Of a stretch of DNA of 61,836 bases, positions 1 to 10,300 are shown one piece after another. The stretch is from Lentisphaeria bacterium (GTDB taxonomy: Bacteria; Verrucomicrobiota; Lentisphaeria; Victivallales; Victivallaceae), in contig JAFTUS010000035.1 of NCBI GenBank assembly GCA_017466125.1, positions 1-61,836 on the forward strand. Direction: 5' to 3'. Position 1 is the stretch's first letter; each line of letters opens with the position of its first letter. Position numbers and translations under genes: made by a program. Below the pieces are notes generated by a model. It saw only the letters and a list, made by a program, of their open reading frames with translations, was not told the origin of the DNA and made no database searches.

Positions 1-65
1 CAAGGTGCCGCTGCCGGGTAGCCTGTCGGTAGTACGGGGGACTTTGGCTGCGGCTGGCGGAGAGG

Positions 66-110
66 TCGGACATGTCAGACATGTCAGACAAGTCGGACTT
101 GTCGGACAAA
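66..110. repeat. 9-bp tandem repeat, five units
   Basis: Five consecutive 9-mers fit TCRGACAWG (TCGGACATG, TCAGACATG, TCAGACAAG, TCGGACTTG, TCGGACAAA). No spacer structure is present, so this is a microsatellite-like repeat and not a CRISPR array. Confidence 0.75.
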
Positions 111-386
111 ATGGCCTTGGTGCGGCGAGAGATGCTGTTTGGTCGAGCAAAAGCCCTTGAGCGAGCAAAAGCCTCTTGGTGCGGCGAGCAGAGGGGCTTG
201 GGGTGTTGGCTTTGGGCGCAGATAATCCCCCCATAATTACCGGGCGTCGCATTACAAAAGGGGAGCGCGGAGGGGGAACAAGGCGACCTGGCGCCGATTC
301 CCCCTCGCACCAAACAGCCCTAAAGTTACCAATAAATCACGGTAACGCAATGTTCCTCAAACCAGCGCCAGCCGGTGCCATGCGGA

Positions 387-444
387 GCAAAAACGTGAAT
401 CCCTTGCTCTGCAAAAAAGCAGAGCGAGTGGTTCACGTTTTTGC
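387..444. repeat. long inverted repeat (26-bp arms, 6-nt loop)
   Basis: Arms 387-412 and 419-444 are reverse complements apart from three mismatches and flank an AAAAAA loop. The arms begin with GCAAAAACGTGAA and end with CTCTGC. No T-run follows, so it is not a typical terminator. Its role is unknown. Confidence 0.75.
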
Positions 445-563
445 GGATCTCATAGCCGCACCCCGGGCGTCCACCGCATACCGAACACCGCGTACCCGCC
501 ACCGGGTGCTACCCGGACGCAGGGGGTGCAGGGGGACGGCGGATACGCCCCCCTGCGCGGGTG

Positions 564-1250
564 CTACCCGCGCCGCCAGGCGCGGTAGCGGATTTCGTTT
601 TCTCTTAAAAATTCTTCGCGCTCCTGATAGTCGGGGCAGAGTTTTTCCACCTCTTTCCAGAAACGTTCTGAATGGTTGAGTTCGAGGCGGTGCGCCAGTT
701 CGTGGCAGATCACGTAGTCGATGATTTCATCGGGGCATTGGATGAGTTTCCACGAAAAATTGATGTTGCCGGTGCTGCTGCACGAACCCCATCTGCCGGA
801 GGCCCCGGTGATGTGGATGCTTTTTACAGTCAATCCGCATTGGGCGGCCTTTTCACGAACCAATGGCGGCAGATGAGCAGAGGCAAGTTGACGGTAGAGT
901 TTTTCCAGATGTTTTTGGATTTCTTCAACCGTTCCCGACGGAACGAAAAATGCGTTGTCAAAAGCAACCGCACGCCGGGTGAACTTCAAGGGATACCAAC
1001 AGCCGCGGTAAAGAAAAAATTCTCCCTCCTCAAAAGAGTAAACCGGGGCAGAACGCATCTTTTCTGCCACCTTGCAGCGGAGTTTCTCTATCGCAGACGC
1101 ATTGCGCCTGACCGCTTCCGCAAGCAGAGTATCCGGCACAGCGGGGGGCGCAAGCACTTCCAGTGCGCCGTCCTCCGGGCGGATGCGGAAAGCGATCCGC
1201 GTTCTCCGGGGAGAACGGATGATCTCAAAACGTTCACTGTTTCCCGGCAA
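564..1250 (-). CDS. YgjP/SprT-like zinc metallopeptidase domain protein
   Basis: Belongs by sequence to the YgjP-type (formerly DUF45) M48-like metallopeptidases, intracellular proteins of poorly defined role. The signature CHELAHRLELNHSERFW near the C terminus supplies HExxH plus a downstream His, and the preceding GRWGSCSSTGNINFSW block is also typical of the family. The frame is open up to an ATG at 1322, but that start would overlap trxB by 89 bases. I chose the TTG at 1250, preceded by AGGCAGAG and overlapping trxB by 17 bases, because the conserved domain (SERFEIIRSPRRT) begins right there. The gene is translationally coupled behind trxB and is the last gene of an asnB-trxB unit. Start uncertain, family fairly sure. 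Confidence 0.8.
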   Translation of the reverse strand: MPGNSERFEIIRSPRRTRIAFRIRPEDGALEVLAPPAVPDTLLAEAVRRNASAIEKLRCKVAEKMRSAPVYSFEEGEFFLYRGCWYPLKFTRRAVAFDNAFFVPSGTVEEIQKHLEKLYRQLASAHLPPLVREKAAQCGLTVKSIHITGASGRWGSCSSTGNINFSWKLIQCPDEIIDYVICHELAHRLELNHSERFWKEVEKLCPDYQEREEFLRENEIRYRAWRRG

Positions 1251-2163
1251 GATAACGCTCTGCCTCCATCGCCGCCTGACAGCCCAGCGCGGCGGCTGTG
1301 ATCGCCTGATGATAACGGGCATCCACGCAATCCCCGGCGGCAAAAACTCCGGCAAGGGAGGTGTGTACCGGACTTTGCACAGCAAGAATATAGCCCTTTT
1401 CATCCCGTTTCAGCCATTTTTCAACCAGTCCGGTATTGGGGTCATGACCGAGAGCCATGAAACACCCCCGGCACGGCAGCAGTGTTTCTCTGTTTTCGCG
1501 CCGGTTGATGAGGCGGAGCATCTCCAGATTTTTCTCCCCGAGAAACTCCAGCACTTCGGTGGAATAGTAAATATGGATATTGGGTGTCTCCTCCGCACGG
1601 GAAATCATGATTTTAGATGCCTTCAACGCTTCTTTGCGGCAGAGTACATAAACATCGCTCGCCGTTTTGGAAAGCGTGAGAGCCTCTTCCATCGCTGAAT
1701 CGCCTCCGCCAACCACGGATACCGGAACGCCTTTGAAAAATGCTCCGTCACAGGTGGCACAAACAGAAAGACCGCGCCCCTTGAATTTTCCGGCAGAGGG
1801 CAGTTCGAGCCAGCGGGGGGCGGCTCCGGCGGCGAATATCAGCGCATCGGCGGAGAAACGCTCACCGTTCGCCGTGATGACCGTTTGAGCCGCACCATCG
1901 GTCAATTCCAGTTCCGCAACGCTGTCGTACAGCAGTTCCGTTCCGAAACGTACCGCCTGTTTCTGCATATTCATTACCAATGCAACACCGTTGATGCCCT
2001 CCGGAAAGCCGGGAAAATTTTCCACGGTCGTTGTCGTGGTCAGCAGTCCTCCGGGTTGAGGACCGGCAAAAAGCAGCGGTTTCAGTCCGGCACGGGCGGC
2101 GTAGAGTGCCGCCGTATACCCGGCGGGACCGCTGCCGATAATGATGATTTTCTTTTCATCCAT
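1234..2163 (-). CDS. trxB: thioredoxin reductase
   Basis: NADPH:thioredoxin-disulfide reductase, a cytoplasmic FAD enzyme that keeps thioredoxin reduced. At 309 residues it has the normal length of the low-molecular-weight bacterial type. It shows the FAD motif GSGPAG at the N terminus, the redox-active CATC at residues 135-138 followed by DGAFF, the NADPH-binding GGGDSAMEEA, and the C-terminal AAGDC FAD motif. The ATG at 2163 has an excellent AGGAGG. It begins 11 bases after asnB ends, so the two are probably co-transcribed; the peptidase gene overlaps its end. Nothing links the neighbours functionally. Confidence 0.96.
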   Translation of the reverse strand: MDEKKIIIIGSGPAGYTAALYAARAGLKPLLFAGPQPGGLLTTTTTVENFPGFPEGINGVALVMNMQKQAVRFGTELLYDSVAELELTDGAAQTVITANGERFSADALIFAAGAAPRWLELPSAGKFKGRGLSVCATCDGAFFKGVPVSVVGGGDSAMEEALTLSKTASDVYVLCRKEALKASKIMISRAEETPNIHIYYSTEVLEFLGEKNLEMLRLINRRENRETLLPCRGCFMALGHDPNTGLVEKWLKRDEKGYILAVQSPVHTSLAGVFAAGDCVDARYHQAITAAALGCQAAMEAERYLAGKQ

Positions 2164-2174
2164 GGCAACTCCTC

Positions 2175-4070
2175 CTATGTTTCTGCGTTGACGAAAAGAG
2201 CCAGATTAAGAACTCCCCACAGCAGATAACCGGCATCTGTTTTGCGGTTCTGGTGATCTTGCCACAACGCGAACAATGCTTCTCTGGAAAGAAAACCTGA
2301 ATTGGCGAATTTTCCCTCAAAAACAGTTTCTTCTGCCAGCGTTTTCCACTCCGAGCGGAGCCACTGCGAAACGGGTACTCCAAACCCTTTTTTGGCACGG
2401 CCTGCCACGCTTTGCGGCAGAAGATCGGCAAACGCATTTTTCAGAATGTGTTTTCTGGAATTTCCGCAGAGTTTGTACGAAAGCGGCAGTGCCGCCGCAA
2501 ATTCGACCACCGCCCGGTCAAGGAAGGGCGAACGGACTTCGAGCGACGATGCCATCGACGCCGTATCGACCTTGGGCAGAATATCGTTGGGCAGATAGGT
2601 GTGGATATCCAGTTCGGCAAATTTTTCAATGGCATCGTTGGAAGAGAGTTCCCATTGCAGGGAGTCAAAGTATTCGGAACTGGGGCGTTCCCGCAGCATT
2701 TGAAGCCGTTCGCCGAGCAGCCGTTTGCGGTGTTTCGGCGGAAAACGGTCAAGTATGGTCAGATAACGCTGTGACGCCGGAACCGCCATGCAGGAGAGCA
2801 TCCGGCGGATGCGCCCGCAGGAACTGCGTTCGCCGTTGTCCGGCAGGAGTGCCGCCGCTGTGCGGAAAAACAATTGCCGCATCCTGCGGGGCAGAATATC
2901 CGCTTTCGCCGCCAGCCCGAGGGCAAGATAGCGTTCGTATCCGGCAAAGACTTCATCCGCACCGTCACCGCTTAATGCGACAGTGATGTCCTCTCCGGCA
3001 AAACTGCTCAACAGAGCCGAGGGCAGTATGGAGGCGTCTCCGAAAGGCTGACCGCTGTGGTCGGCAAGTTTTTTCAGCAGGGAGAAATCCCCCGGTTCGA
3101 TGACTTTTGTGTGAAAAGAGACGCGGCTGCCGAACTTCCGGCGGAGTTCCTCTGCCGCAGAACGGGCGTATGCCGTTTCATCGTATGCGGGTTCTGAAAA
3201 TCCGATGTGATAACAGTTCAGCGGCGCATCGCCGCTCAACTTTGCGGCAAGTGCCGTCACGATCGTCGAATCCACTCCGCCGGAGAGAAAACAACCCAGC
3301 GGCACATCGGAAATCAGCCGTTTTTCCACCGCTTTTTCGATCAGATGCCGCAGTTCGGCGGAGGCATCCTCAAAGGAGAGTTCGCTTTTGAGCGAGTAGT
3401 CCAGATGCCAGTAACCCCGTATGGAGAGCGTCATTTCCCGCAGATGATATTCCAGCAGATAAGCGGGCGGCAGTTGATGCACGTCACGGTAAATGGTGTT
3501 GGGGCAGGGGATGTAGTGGAGCGACAGAAAATCGCTCACCGAACGCAGATCCGGCTCTTTCGGCATGGCGGGGTGCTGTTTCAGGGCGTTCAGCGTACTG
3601 GCAAATACCAGTGTGTCGCCGTCCATAAAGTAAAACAGCGGTTTCTTGCCCATACGGTCACGGGCAAGAAGCAGACGGCCGCTGCTGCGGGAATAGACCG
3701 CCAGCGCAAACATACCGTCCAGTTTGCTGATGAAACTGCTGCCGAACTCTTCGTAAAGGTGCGGAATGACCTCCGCATCGCAGTTGGTCTTGAAGTGGTG
3801 TCCCCGCCGTTCCAGATCATGCCGGAGTTCACGGTAGTTGTAGATCTCGCCGTTGAGGACGGCGGCGACAGAGCCGTTGCCGTTGAAAACCGGCTGTGCG
3901 CCGTTTTCCGGGTCGATGACCGCCAGCCGCCGGTGGGCGAAGGCACAGCAGCCGTCGGCAAACTCCCCGCCGCCGTCCGGACCGCGGTGGAGCATGGTCT
4001 GACTCATGTTCCGCAGGATAGCGTTGACATCCTGCTCATGATAATTGATAATTCCGGCAATTCCGCACAT
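2175..4070 (-). CDS. asnB: asparagine synthase (glutamine-hydrolysing)
   Basis: ATP-dependent conversion of aspartate to asparagine using glutamine as ammonia donor. The start at 4070 is fixed by MCGIAGI, which exposes Cys2 as the class-II amidotransferase nucleophile after Met removal, and by a GAGGGA ribosome binding site; an ATG 30 bases upstream is rejected for this reason. An N-terminal glutaminase domain (LNGEIYNYRELR, CDAEVIPHLYEEFG) is followed by the synthetase domain with the PP-loop SGGVDST and ALSGDGADEVFAGYERY. The 631-residue length fits the AsnB family, which also includes exopolysaccharide-associated amidotransferases; no such genes are adjacent. First gene of asnB-trxB-peptidase, with a good promoter at 4099-4127. 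Confidence 0.93.
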   Translation of the reverse strand: MCGIAGIINYHEQDVNAILRNMSQTMLHRGPDGGGEFADGCCAFAHRRLAVIDPENGAQPVFNGNGSVAAVLNGEIYNYRELRHDLERRGHHFKTNCDAEVIPHLYEEFGSSFISKLDGMFALAVYSRSSGRLLLARDRMGKKPLFYFMDGDTLVFASTLNALKQHPAMPKEPDLRSVSDFLSLHYIPCPNTIYRDVHQLPPAYLLEYHLREMTLSIRGYWHLDYSLKSELSFEDASAELRHLIEKAVEKRLISDVPLGCFLSGGVDSTIVTALAAKLSGDAPLNCYHIGFSEPAYDETAYARSAAEELRRKFGSRVSFHTKVIEPGDFSLLKKLADHSGQPFGDASILPSALLSSFAGEDITVALSGDGADEVFAGYERYLALGLAAKADILPRRMRQLFFRTAAALLPDNGERSSCGRIRRMLSCMAVPASQRYLTILDRFPPKHRKRLLGERLQMLRERPSSEYFDSLQWELSSNDAIEKFAELDIHTYLPNDILPKVDTASMASSLEVRSPFLDRAVVEFAAALPLSYKLCGNSRKHILKNAFADLLPQSVAGRAKKGFGVPVSQWLRSEWKTLAEETVFEGKFANSGFLSREALFALWQDHQNRKTDAGYLLWGVLNLALFVNAET

Positions 4071-4098
4071 GATTTCCCTCAATATTTGTCCCTCATAC

Positions 4099-4127
4099 AA
4101 TATAACGTCTTTTGGGTATTTTTACAA
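4099..4127 (-). promoter_or_regulatory. promoter of asnB
   Basis: On the minus strand TTGTAA (4122-4127), 17 bp, TATATT (4099-4104), ending 28 bases before the asnB start codon. Confidence 0.7.
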
Positions 4128-4207
4128 CAGGAAAATAATTTTTTTGAGTTATTTTGCCGGAAAATGTACGCAAAACGAAACGGATGCAATGCTCTGTCTG
4201 ATGGGGG

Positions 4208-5296
4208 CTACTTGTTTTTGGTGAAGCCGAAAAGCGAGTACAGCACCGGTTCGTAACCGGTTACAATGGCAAATTTTGCACTGGAACCGTATTTGATCTC
4301 CAAGCCGGGGGAGTCCAGACGGATGCGCACCGGATAACGGGCGATCGCCGAATTGCCGGTGTTGGCGGGGGTGTCGTAGACCACTTCGACGTGTCCGGTG
4401 AAAATGCCATATTCCAGACGGCTGAAAACTTCACTGGAAATACGCACTTTCTGACCCGGTTTCACCTTGCGGATCTGGGCTTCGCTTACATACGCAAGTC
4501 CTTTGAGGTTGCTGCCCACTGCCAACTGCCCCAGCAGTTTGCCCTTTTCCACGTAAAGGGAGTATTTGCAGGGCAGATCGATGATGCGCCCGTCAGCGGG
4601 GGCAACGATCTTGCAGTCATCGATGTACCGCTGGGCAAAGGCGAGAGCATTTTTGCGGGAGTTGATACGCGCCTGAACCTGTTCCACATCTTTTTTCGCT
4701 TTTTCGAGCATTTTTCCGGCGAGGCCGCTTTTGACTTTTTTGAAGTTTTCTTCCGCGCGTTCCGCATCTGCCACGGCACGGATGTATTCGATTTCGACGC
4801 TTTCGTATTCATGTTGTGACACGGCCTGTTTCTGTTTCAATCCTTCCAGACGTTCCAGGCGGCGTTTGGTGCGGCGCAGACGGTCTTTACACTCATTCAG
4901 GGTCGTTTCGGCGTACCAGAGGTCTTTGGGCAGCGGGTTGCGTTCAAGGACGGCGAGTTCTGCCAGTTTTACCGCTTTTTCGGCTTCCAGTTCCTGAAGT
5001 GCGGATTTTATATTCATGTACTCCTGTTCATAGGGGGTGGCATCGATTTCGGCGATGATGTCGCCTTTTTTGACATCCTGCCCGGTGTTGACGTGCAGTT
5101 TGGTGATCCTGCCGTCGAGGTGGCTTACCATGTCGATCGTGAATTCAGAAGTGACCTGCCCGTCGGCGTAGATCACATCTTCGATCTCAAGGATGAAAAG
5201 GGAGGCGATGCCGCATACCAGCAGGACCAGGAGAGATGTGCCGACTATGACGAGCAGACGGATACGGCCGTTGAATTTTGATTTGTGTTGTGTCAT
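4208..5296 (-). CDS. HlyD-family periplasmic adaptor (membrane fusion protein)
   Basis: Periplasmic adaptor of an export machine. One membrane anchor lies at about residues 12-34 (LLVIVGTSLLVLLVCGIASLFIL). Then comes a first half-lipoyl/beta-barrel piece (VSHLDGRITKLHVNTGQDVKKGDIIAEID), a long alpha-helical hairpin at about 80-215, and the second lipoyl half (IVAPADGRIIDLPCKYSLYVEKGKLLGQLA). At 362 residues it is normal for the family. It follows the ABC transporter gene by only 3 bases, so the two form an export unit. No outer-membrane TolC-like gene is in the window. Substrate unknown. Confidence 0.88.
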   Translation of the reverse strand: MTQHKSKFNGRIRLLVIVGTSLLVLLVCGIASLFILEIEDVIYADGQVTSEFTIDMVSHLDGRITKLHVNTGQDVKKGDIIAEIDATPYEQEYMNIKSALQELEAEKAVKLAELAVLERNPLPKDLWYAETTLNECKDRLRRTKRRLERLEGLKQKQAVSQHEYESVEIEYIRAVADAERAEENFKKVKSGLAGKMLEKAKKDVEQVQARINSRKNALAFAQRYIDDCKIVAPADGRIIDLPCKYSLYVEKGKLLGQLAVGSNLKGLAYVSEAQIRKVKPGQKVRISSEVFSRLEYGIFTGHVEVVYDTPANTGNSAIARYPVRIRLDSPGLEIKYGSSAKFAIVTGYEPVLYSLFGFTKNK

Positions 5297-5299
5297 TTG

Positions 5300-7099
5300 T
5301 CATGCCTCCACGATAGTTGAAAAACGGCCGCTCTGGTAGTTCGGTCCTTCGGAAGGATCGTTTTTCTCTTTGAGCTGCATTGCGTACAGTGCGCGGTAGG
5401 GACCGTCCTGACTGAGCAGTTGTTCATGTTGTCCGAGCTGGGCGATCTCACCGTCTTTCATCACGACGATCAGATCGGCGTTGCGGACGGTGGAAAGGCG
5501 GTGGGCGATGATGAACGTTGTCCTGCCGATCATAAGTTTATCCAACGCCTGCTGGACGACTGCTTCTGAAACGGTATCCAGCGCGCTTGTCGCCTCATCG
5601 AGGATCAGGACGGAGGGGTTGTGCAGAATGGTTCGTGCAATGGCGATGCGCTGTTTCTGACCGCCCGAGAGCGAAACGCCGTTTTCGCCGACCTGCGAAC
5701 GGAAACCGTCGGGCAGTTCGCGGATGAATTCGTAGGCATTTGCCATTTTTGTTGCTTCAACGATCTCTTCAAAGGAGGTGTTTTTCGTGCCGTAGCGGAT
5801 ATTTTCTTCAATGGTTCCGCTGAAGAGGAAGGAGTCCTGAAGTACGATACCGATGTTTTCGTGCAGTTCTTTCAGGGCGATATCCCGGATGTCGATCCCG
5901 TCGAGGCGGATCGAACCGTTGGTCACATCGTAGAAACGCATCAGCAAACTGGCGATCGTCGATTTGCCGGAACCGGAGGGACCGACCAGTGCGACTTTCA
6001 GACCGGGTTCAAGATCCAGCGTGAAATCTTTCAGGATGGGGCGGTTGGGCTGGTAGTGGAAGCAGACTTTTTCAAAACTGACCTTTCCTTCGGAGCGGCC
6101 GAGGCGTACCGGGTTGGAGGGTTCTTTGACTTCCGGCATCGTCTCCATAAGTTTCAGCAGCCGTTCCGCACTGACTGTGCCTTCGCTGATCGCCGGAACG
6201 AGGTTGGTCATCATCACGACCGGGCCGAAAAACATGCCGATATAACTGTAAAAGGCGACCAGATCCCCGATACTCAGCCGTCCCTGCGAAACCAGATAAC
6301 CGCCTACGCCCAGTACGGTAATAAGGGTGTAGATCGAGATTTGATCCATAACGATCGTCAGCATGATCGAACGCATGGAAAGAGATACGGACATGTCGAA
6401 CGTCGGTTTCAGCCGTTCCATGAACTGACGGTTTTCCGCCCGTTCCTTGCCGAACGATTTCACCACTTTGATCCCGTTGATGACTTCGGAGAGGTTGGCT
6501 GATACTTCGGACATGTGTTCCCGCAGCGTGGCGGAACGGTCACGGAGCATCTGGCGGAAAATCGCCCAGACCGCATACACGACCGGCAGGATGAAGAGAC
6601 AGATCAACGCCAGTGTCGGACTCAGCAATATCAGCATGAGCGTAACAAAAAGCAGTTGAAACAGAGCCGATGCCATCGCTACGATCACGGTGGTCAGCAT
6701 GGATTGCAGCGCGGTCACATCGGTCAGGATATTGGAGATCAGTTTGCCGGTGCGGTACTCCTGATAAAAGCGCAGAGAGAGGCTTTGCAGATGTTTGAAA
6801 AGTTTTACCCGCAGATCGAAGAGCATACGGTGGATGGGATAGTGCGTAAGGTAGTTGCATGTGTAGAAAAAGAATGCCCGCACCCAGTACAGCACCAGCA
6901 CTGTTCCCAGCAGAATGAAGAGCAGCCGCAGATCGGAACTGCCGAGAGCCTTGTCGATGATGACCTTCAGCACCAGCGGCATCAGAAGTCCGAGGCAGGT
7001 GCAGAGGATGTGGAAGATAATGCTTACGCCAAGCATCTCGCGGTAAGGGAGGATGATTTGGTACAACTGTTTAAAACGGCTCAAATCTTTGCTGCTCAT
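5300..7099 (-). CDS. ABC exporter, fused permease and ATPase (MsbA/MdlB-like half transporter)
   Basis: An inner-membrane type-IV ABC half-transporter expected to work as a dimer. The N-terminal half (about residues 15-320) holds six membrane helices. The C-terminal nucleotide-binding domain has Walker A GPSGSGKST (around residue 373), signature SLSGGQKQR, Walker B VLILDEATSALD and the switch His in IAHRLSTVR. Length (599) is typical. No peptidase C39 domain is present, so a peptide-bacteriocin exporter is less likely. Immediately downstream is an HlyD adaptor, which suggests export across the envelope; candidate substrates include lipids, drugs or glycolipids and cannot be decided from sequence. 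Confidence 0.92.
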   Translation of the reverse strand: MSSKDLSRFKQLYQIILPYREMLGVSIIFHILCTCLGLLMPLVLKVIIDKALGSSDLRLLFILLGTVLVLYWVRAFFFYTCNYLTHYPIHRMLFDLRVKLFKHLQSLSLRFYQEYRTGKLISNILTDVTALQSMLTTVIVAMASALFQLLFVTLMLILLSPTLALICLFILPVVYAVWAIFRQMLRDRSATLREHMSEVSANLSEVINGIKVVKSFGKERAENRQFMERLKPTFDMSVSLSMRSIMLTIVMDQISIYTLITVLGVGGYLVSQGRLSIGDLVAFYSYIGMFFGPVVMMTNLVPAISEGTVSAERLLKLMETMPEVKEPSNPVRLGRSEGKVSFEKVCFHYQPNRPILKDFTLDLEPGLKVALVGPSGSGKSTIASLLMRFYDVTNGSIRLDGIDIRDIALKELHENIGIVLQDSFLFSGTIEENIRYGTKNTSFEEIVEATKMANAYEFIRELPDGFRSQVGENGVSLSGGQKQRIAIARTILHNPSVLILDEATSALDTVSEAVVQQALDKLMIGRTTFIIAHRLSTVRNADLIVVMKDGEIAQLGQHEQLLSQDGPYRALYAMQLKEKNDPSEGPNYQSGRFSTIVEA

Positions 7100-7374
7100 A
7101 AGGGGAATTCCGTAATGAAGTTGTCAATAGAAAAGAAAAATCTCTCTTTTTATTGTCGTTGAAAGTTTGTACTTCCGTTGAATGTAACCTCAAAATCAGT
7201 ATTTGCAAGCCCGGAAATGAAAAAAATGGAAAAATTTTCAATTTTTTGCCGCTCTGCCCGCCGTACCAAAAGTTCCCCGACCTGTAAGTCCTATCGGTCT
7301 TATTCGTCAGCCGCAGTTAATTTTTCCAAAAAAACAGGGGGCTTGCAGCAGCCCCCTGTTGACCGTTTCAGCGG
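7100..7374. other. intergenic region between ABC exporter and glycoside hydrolase
   Basis: No gene seen. It holds the upstream region of the ABC exporter (no convincing promoter found) and the terminator of the glycoside hydrolase operon. Confidence 0.5.
7320..7359 (-). terminator. rho-independent terminator of the LacI-prepilin-hydrolase unit
   Basis: Perfect 9-bp stem (7334-7342 with 7351-7359, ACAGGGGGC), 8-nt loop; on the minus strand it is followed directly by seven T residues. Lies 15 bases after the hydrolase stop codon. Confidence 0.88.
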
Positions 7375-10300
7375 TTATTTTGCGTCGGCGAGGAATTTAT
7401 CCAGCACCTTGCCTTGTGCAGAGGCGGCGTTGCTGTCAAAATACCAGTAGATATTGCCGCGTTTGAGGAATGCGGCGTATTTTTCATTTTTACCGGGCAA
7501 TGTGAGTTCAGCCAGCACCTTTGTTCCGGAAGTGAGGGCATCTTGTTTGAGCAAGGGGGTGTCTTCCCCACAGCCCACCTGATACGGTTTGCCGCCGAGC
7601 GTGAGTGTGCCGGGGGCGTTGCCGGAGATGACGACCGGACCTTTGTGGATGCCGCCGTCATCACGCAGATTGCGTACGGCGATCCGCAGTTGATTGGGTT
7701 TGCCCCAGCGGATCAGTTCTGCCGGGATTTTGTATTCTCTGGCGCGCACCCAGTAGTTCGGAACTTTTTCTCCCGTGTGTCCGATGAGTTTTCCGTTGAA
7801 AAATACCCAGTCCAGATCGTCGATCGCTCCGATTTTCAGCGAGAGCGGGCGGCCTTTCCAATCGGCGGGAATGGTGACGTCTCTGATGTACCAGCCGTCG
7901 CCGAGACGGTACTGCAATGAACCGGTCAGTCCGACTTCGCCCCACAGACGGGGGACGGTTATTTTTTCTGTTTTTCCGAACTTCGCCGGAGGAGCGGTGA
8001 GGGGACGGGTGTTTTTGCCGGTGAATGCAAAATCCCACTCTCCGGTAAGGTCGATGATGCCGGAGAGTTCTGCCGCCTGACGGATCTCCGGAGTTTTGAG
8101 CAGAAAACCGTTGGCGAGATACCCCGGCAGACCGTCTTTGCCGGTGCGGGCGTAGGCATCTTTATCCAGCCGTCCGCACAGCAGGACTTTCCCTTTGTAT
8201 GACTTGCGGAGGATATCCAGCAGACGGATGTCCATGAAGCCGGAATTGGTGATGACCGCTTTGTATCCGTTGAGCAGTGCGGGTTCGTCCATGATGCGGA
8301 TGCTTTCAAAGACGGCGACGTTGCAGTTGCGTTTTTCCAGTTCGGCAGCAAGGTCGCCCAGCTGGTGTCCGGTCGAAGCCTCCAGACGGGCGTTGGTGAT
8401 GACCGCCACGGAGATGCCTTTTTTCTTTGCCGGACGGTATGTACGCACCCAATCCGCCATTTCAGAGAGATAACCGACGGAGGGTTTCAAATGCCATTCG
8501 TGGTCGGAGAGCAGCATCCCGCCGCCGCCGAGGAAGTGGAACGAGAACGGGCAGACGCCGCCGCCGAGCAGCGTATGGTTTCTGACGGCATGGGAGTTGT
8601 TTTCCATCTGCTGTTCGGAGTCATAACTTGCCTGGGTCAGCGTCAGTGTTTTGCGTGCCTGAAGTCCGCCGATGTTGTAGTGCGTTCCGGGCAGAACATC
8701 TTTGCCGACAGAGGTCATGATGCTGTGATAATCCACCCGCACGGGGCTGTTGTCCCAGATGTCGCCGATGGTGCGCTGGAACATTCCCTGCGCTCCGGGA
8801 ATATTTTTGCGCAGAGCCCGGAGGATCCTGCCGGAGTGATCTTTCTGCAAATCAGCGCAGAAAAGCAGATGATCGTAGAAGCGGGGGCTTTCGGCATAAA
8901 TTTTTTCAACGGCTGCGCCGGGGTTGCGGAAACCCAGCGGTTTGATGGAGTTTTTATTCCAATCCTCTTCCGGCAGCAGGGACTCTTTGCCCGCCCACGC
9001 TTTTTCGAGTGCTTCACGGGTCTTGTATTTGTTTTTCAGAAAGGCGTTCCATTTTGCCATCAGTTCGGGATAGCGGGTCAGCCCGTCGGGAGTTCCGGCG
9101 ATCGGCGTTTCGTTGGTCGGGATCTCAAAGGCGGCGATGTTCGGAATATCGGCGAACTCTCTGCCGATGCGTTCCCACGCATCGACCAGCGGTTCCTGCC
9201 AGTGATAGGAGTTGTGATGATGCGCCTTTTTGGGGGGCTTCAACGCCGGGTTGCCCGCAACGAACCAGTCGGGGTAGGGCCAGTGCAGATCGAAACTCAC
9301 CCCGAAACCGTACCGTTCTGCTTCGGCGCAGATCTCCCGGTACATCGCCAGCCATTGCGGGTCGAATTTTCCCCGCTGCGGTTCCAGTTTCTTCCAGACA
9401 ACGTGCAGACGGATGCCGTTGAAACCGAGTCCGGCGAGATAGCGGATATCCCACTTGCGCCACGCAAGAAGTCCGTCCGGGGCGTACAACGCCCGGAAGA
9501 AATGCGGGGCGAAGAGGCGGTACATCCTGCCGTCCGGATAACGGAAAATCTTTTCTTTGCGGTCGTAAACGAAACGGCGGTCTTTGTCGGCGGCGGTTTT
9601 CAGGATGCCGTCGATCCAGCGGTCGATTTTGGTTTGCAGGGCTTCCGTTTTGCTGCGCATATCCTTGAAATTTCCCTTTGCTCCGGCATCGACCAGAGCG
9701 GCATTTTCTTTTTCAAGAGCGGAGTTCGGGGAGGTCATTTTGCCGAAATAGGCAAGTTGTTCGCGCTGTGCGGAAAGCATGATGCCGTCCCAGATCAGCG
9801 GTTCCCGTTCGGCGGGGGGAAGTTTCTGCAATGCGTCCTGCCATTTGATTTTCCGTGCGGCGAGAGCCTTCATCATGGTATTCTGTTTTGCCGCAAGCAT
9901 ACCGCTCTCTTCGGCGCGGCGGGCGTCGGCGGCTTCAGTGGAGGGATAGAGCATATCCGCCCCGTAGAAATCAATGGTGTCTCCGGCGTTGTGCATGGCG
10001 AAACGGACCGCATTGACCTTGTGGCGGAGTTTTGCGGGAACCCGGAGCATCCCCCAGTCGAGAACCAGTTTCTGTCTGCCGGGTTTCAGGGTCATTCTGA
10101 CCGGAGCCGTTGCCCGCTTTGTGCCGTAAAATCCTTTCAGGCGGTTGAAGTTGTAACACGTTTCGACTGTGATCACAGTTGTTTTGGGTACATCGATGTC
10201 GAAAGACATTCCCGCCAGACCGGGATCGGGCATATCAAAAAGACCGACTCCGAGGACGGCCCAGGACTTTGTGCCGGGTTTGGCATCGGCATACCAGCGG

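Larger units (their letters stand above)
1..563. other. gene-free, structure-rich region
   Basis: I see no credible gene here; open frames in this stretch have no ribosome binding site and no recognisable protein features. It holds a 9-bp tandem repeat (66-110), a long imperfect hairpin (387-444), and GC-rich palindromes near 501-515 and 558-572 that both contain GGGTGCTACCC. Between them is an inverted pair CGCAGGGGG / CCCCCTGCG (about 520-556). Confidence 0.6.

Noticed and set aside
66..110. CRISPR-like array
   Set aside because: Units are contiguous 9-mers with no spacers and no cas genes are present.
176..679. Protein gene on the plus strand of the first 700 bases
   Set aside because: No ribosome binding site, low-complexity composition, overlaps hairpins and the end of a better-supported gene on the other strand.
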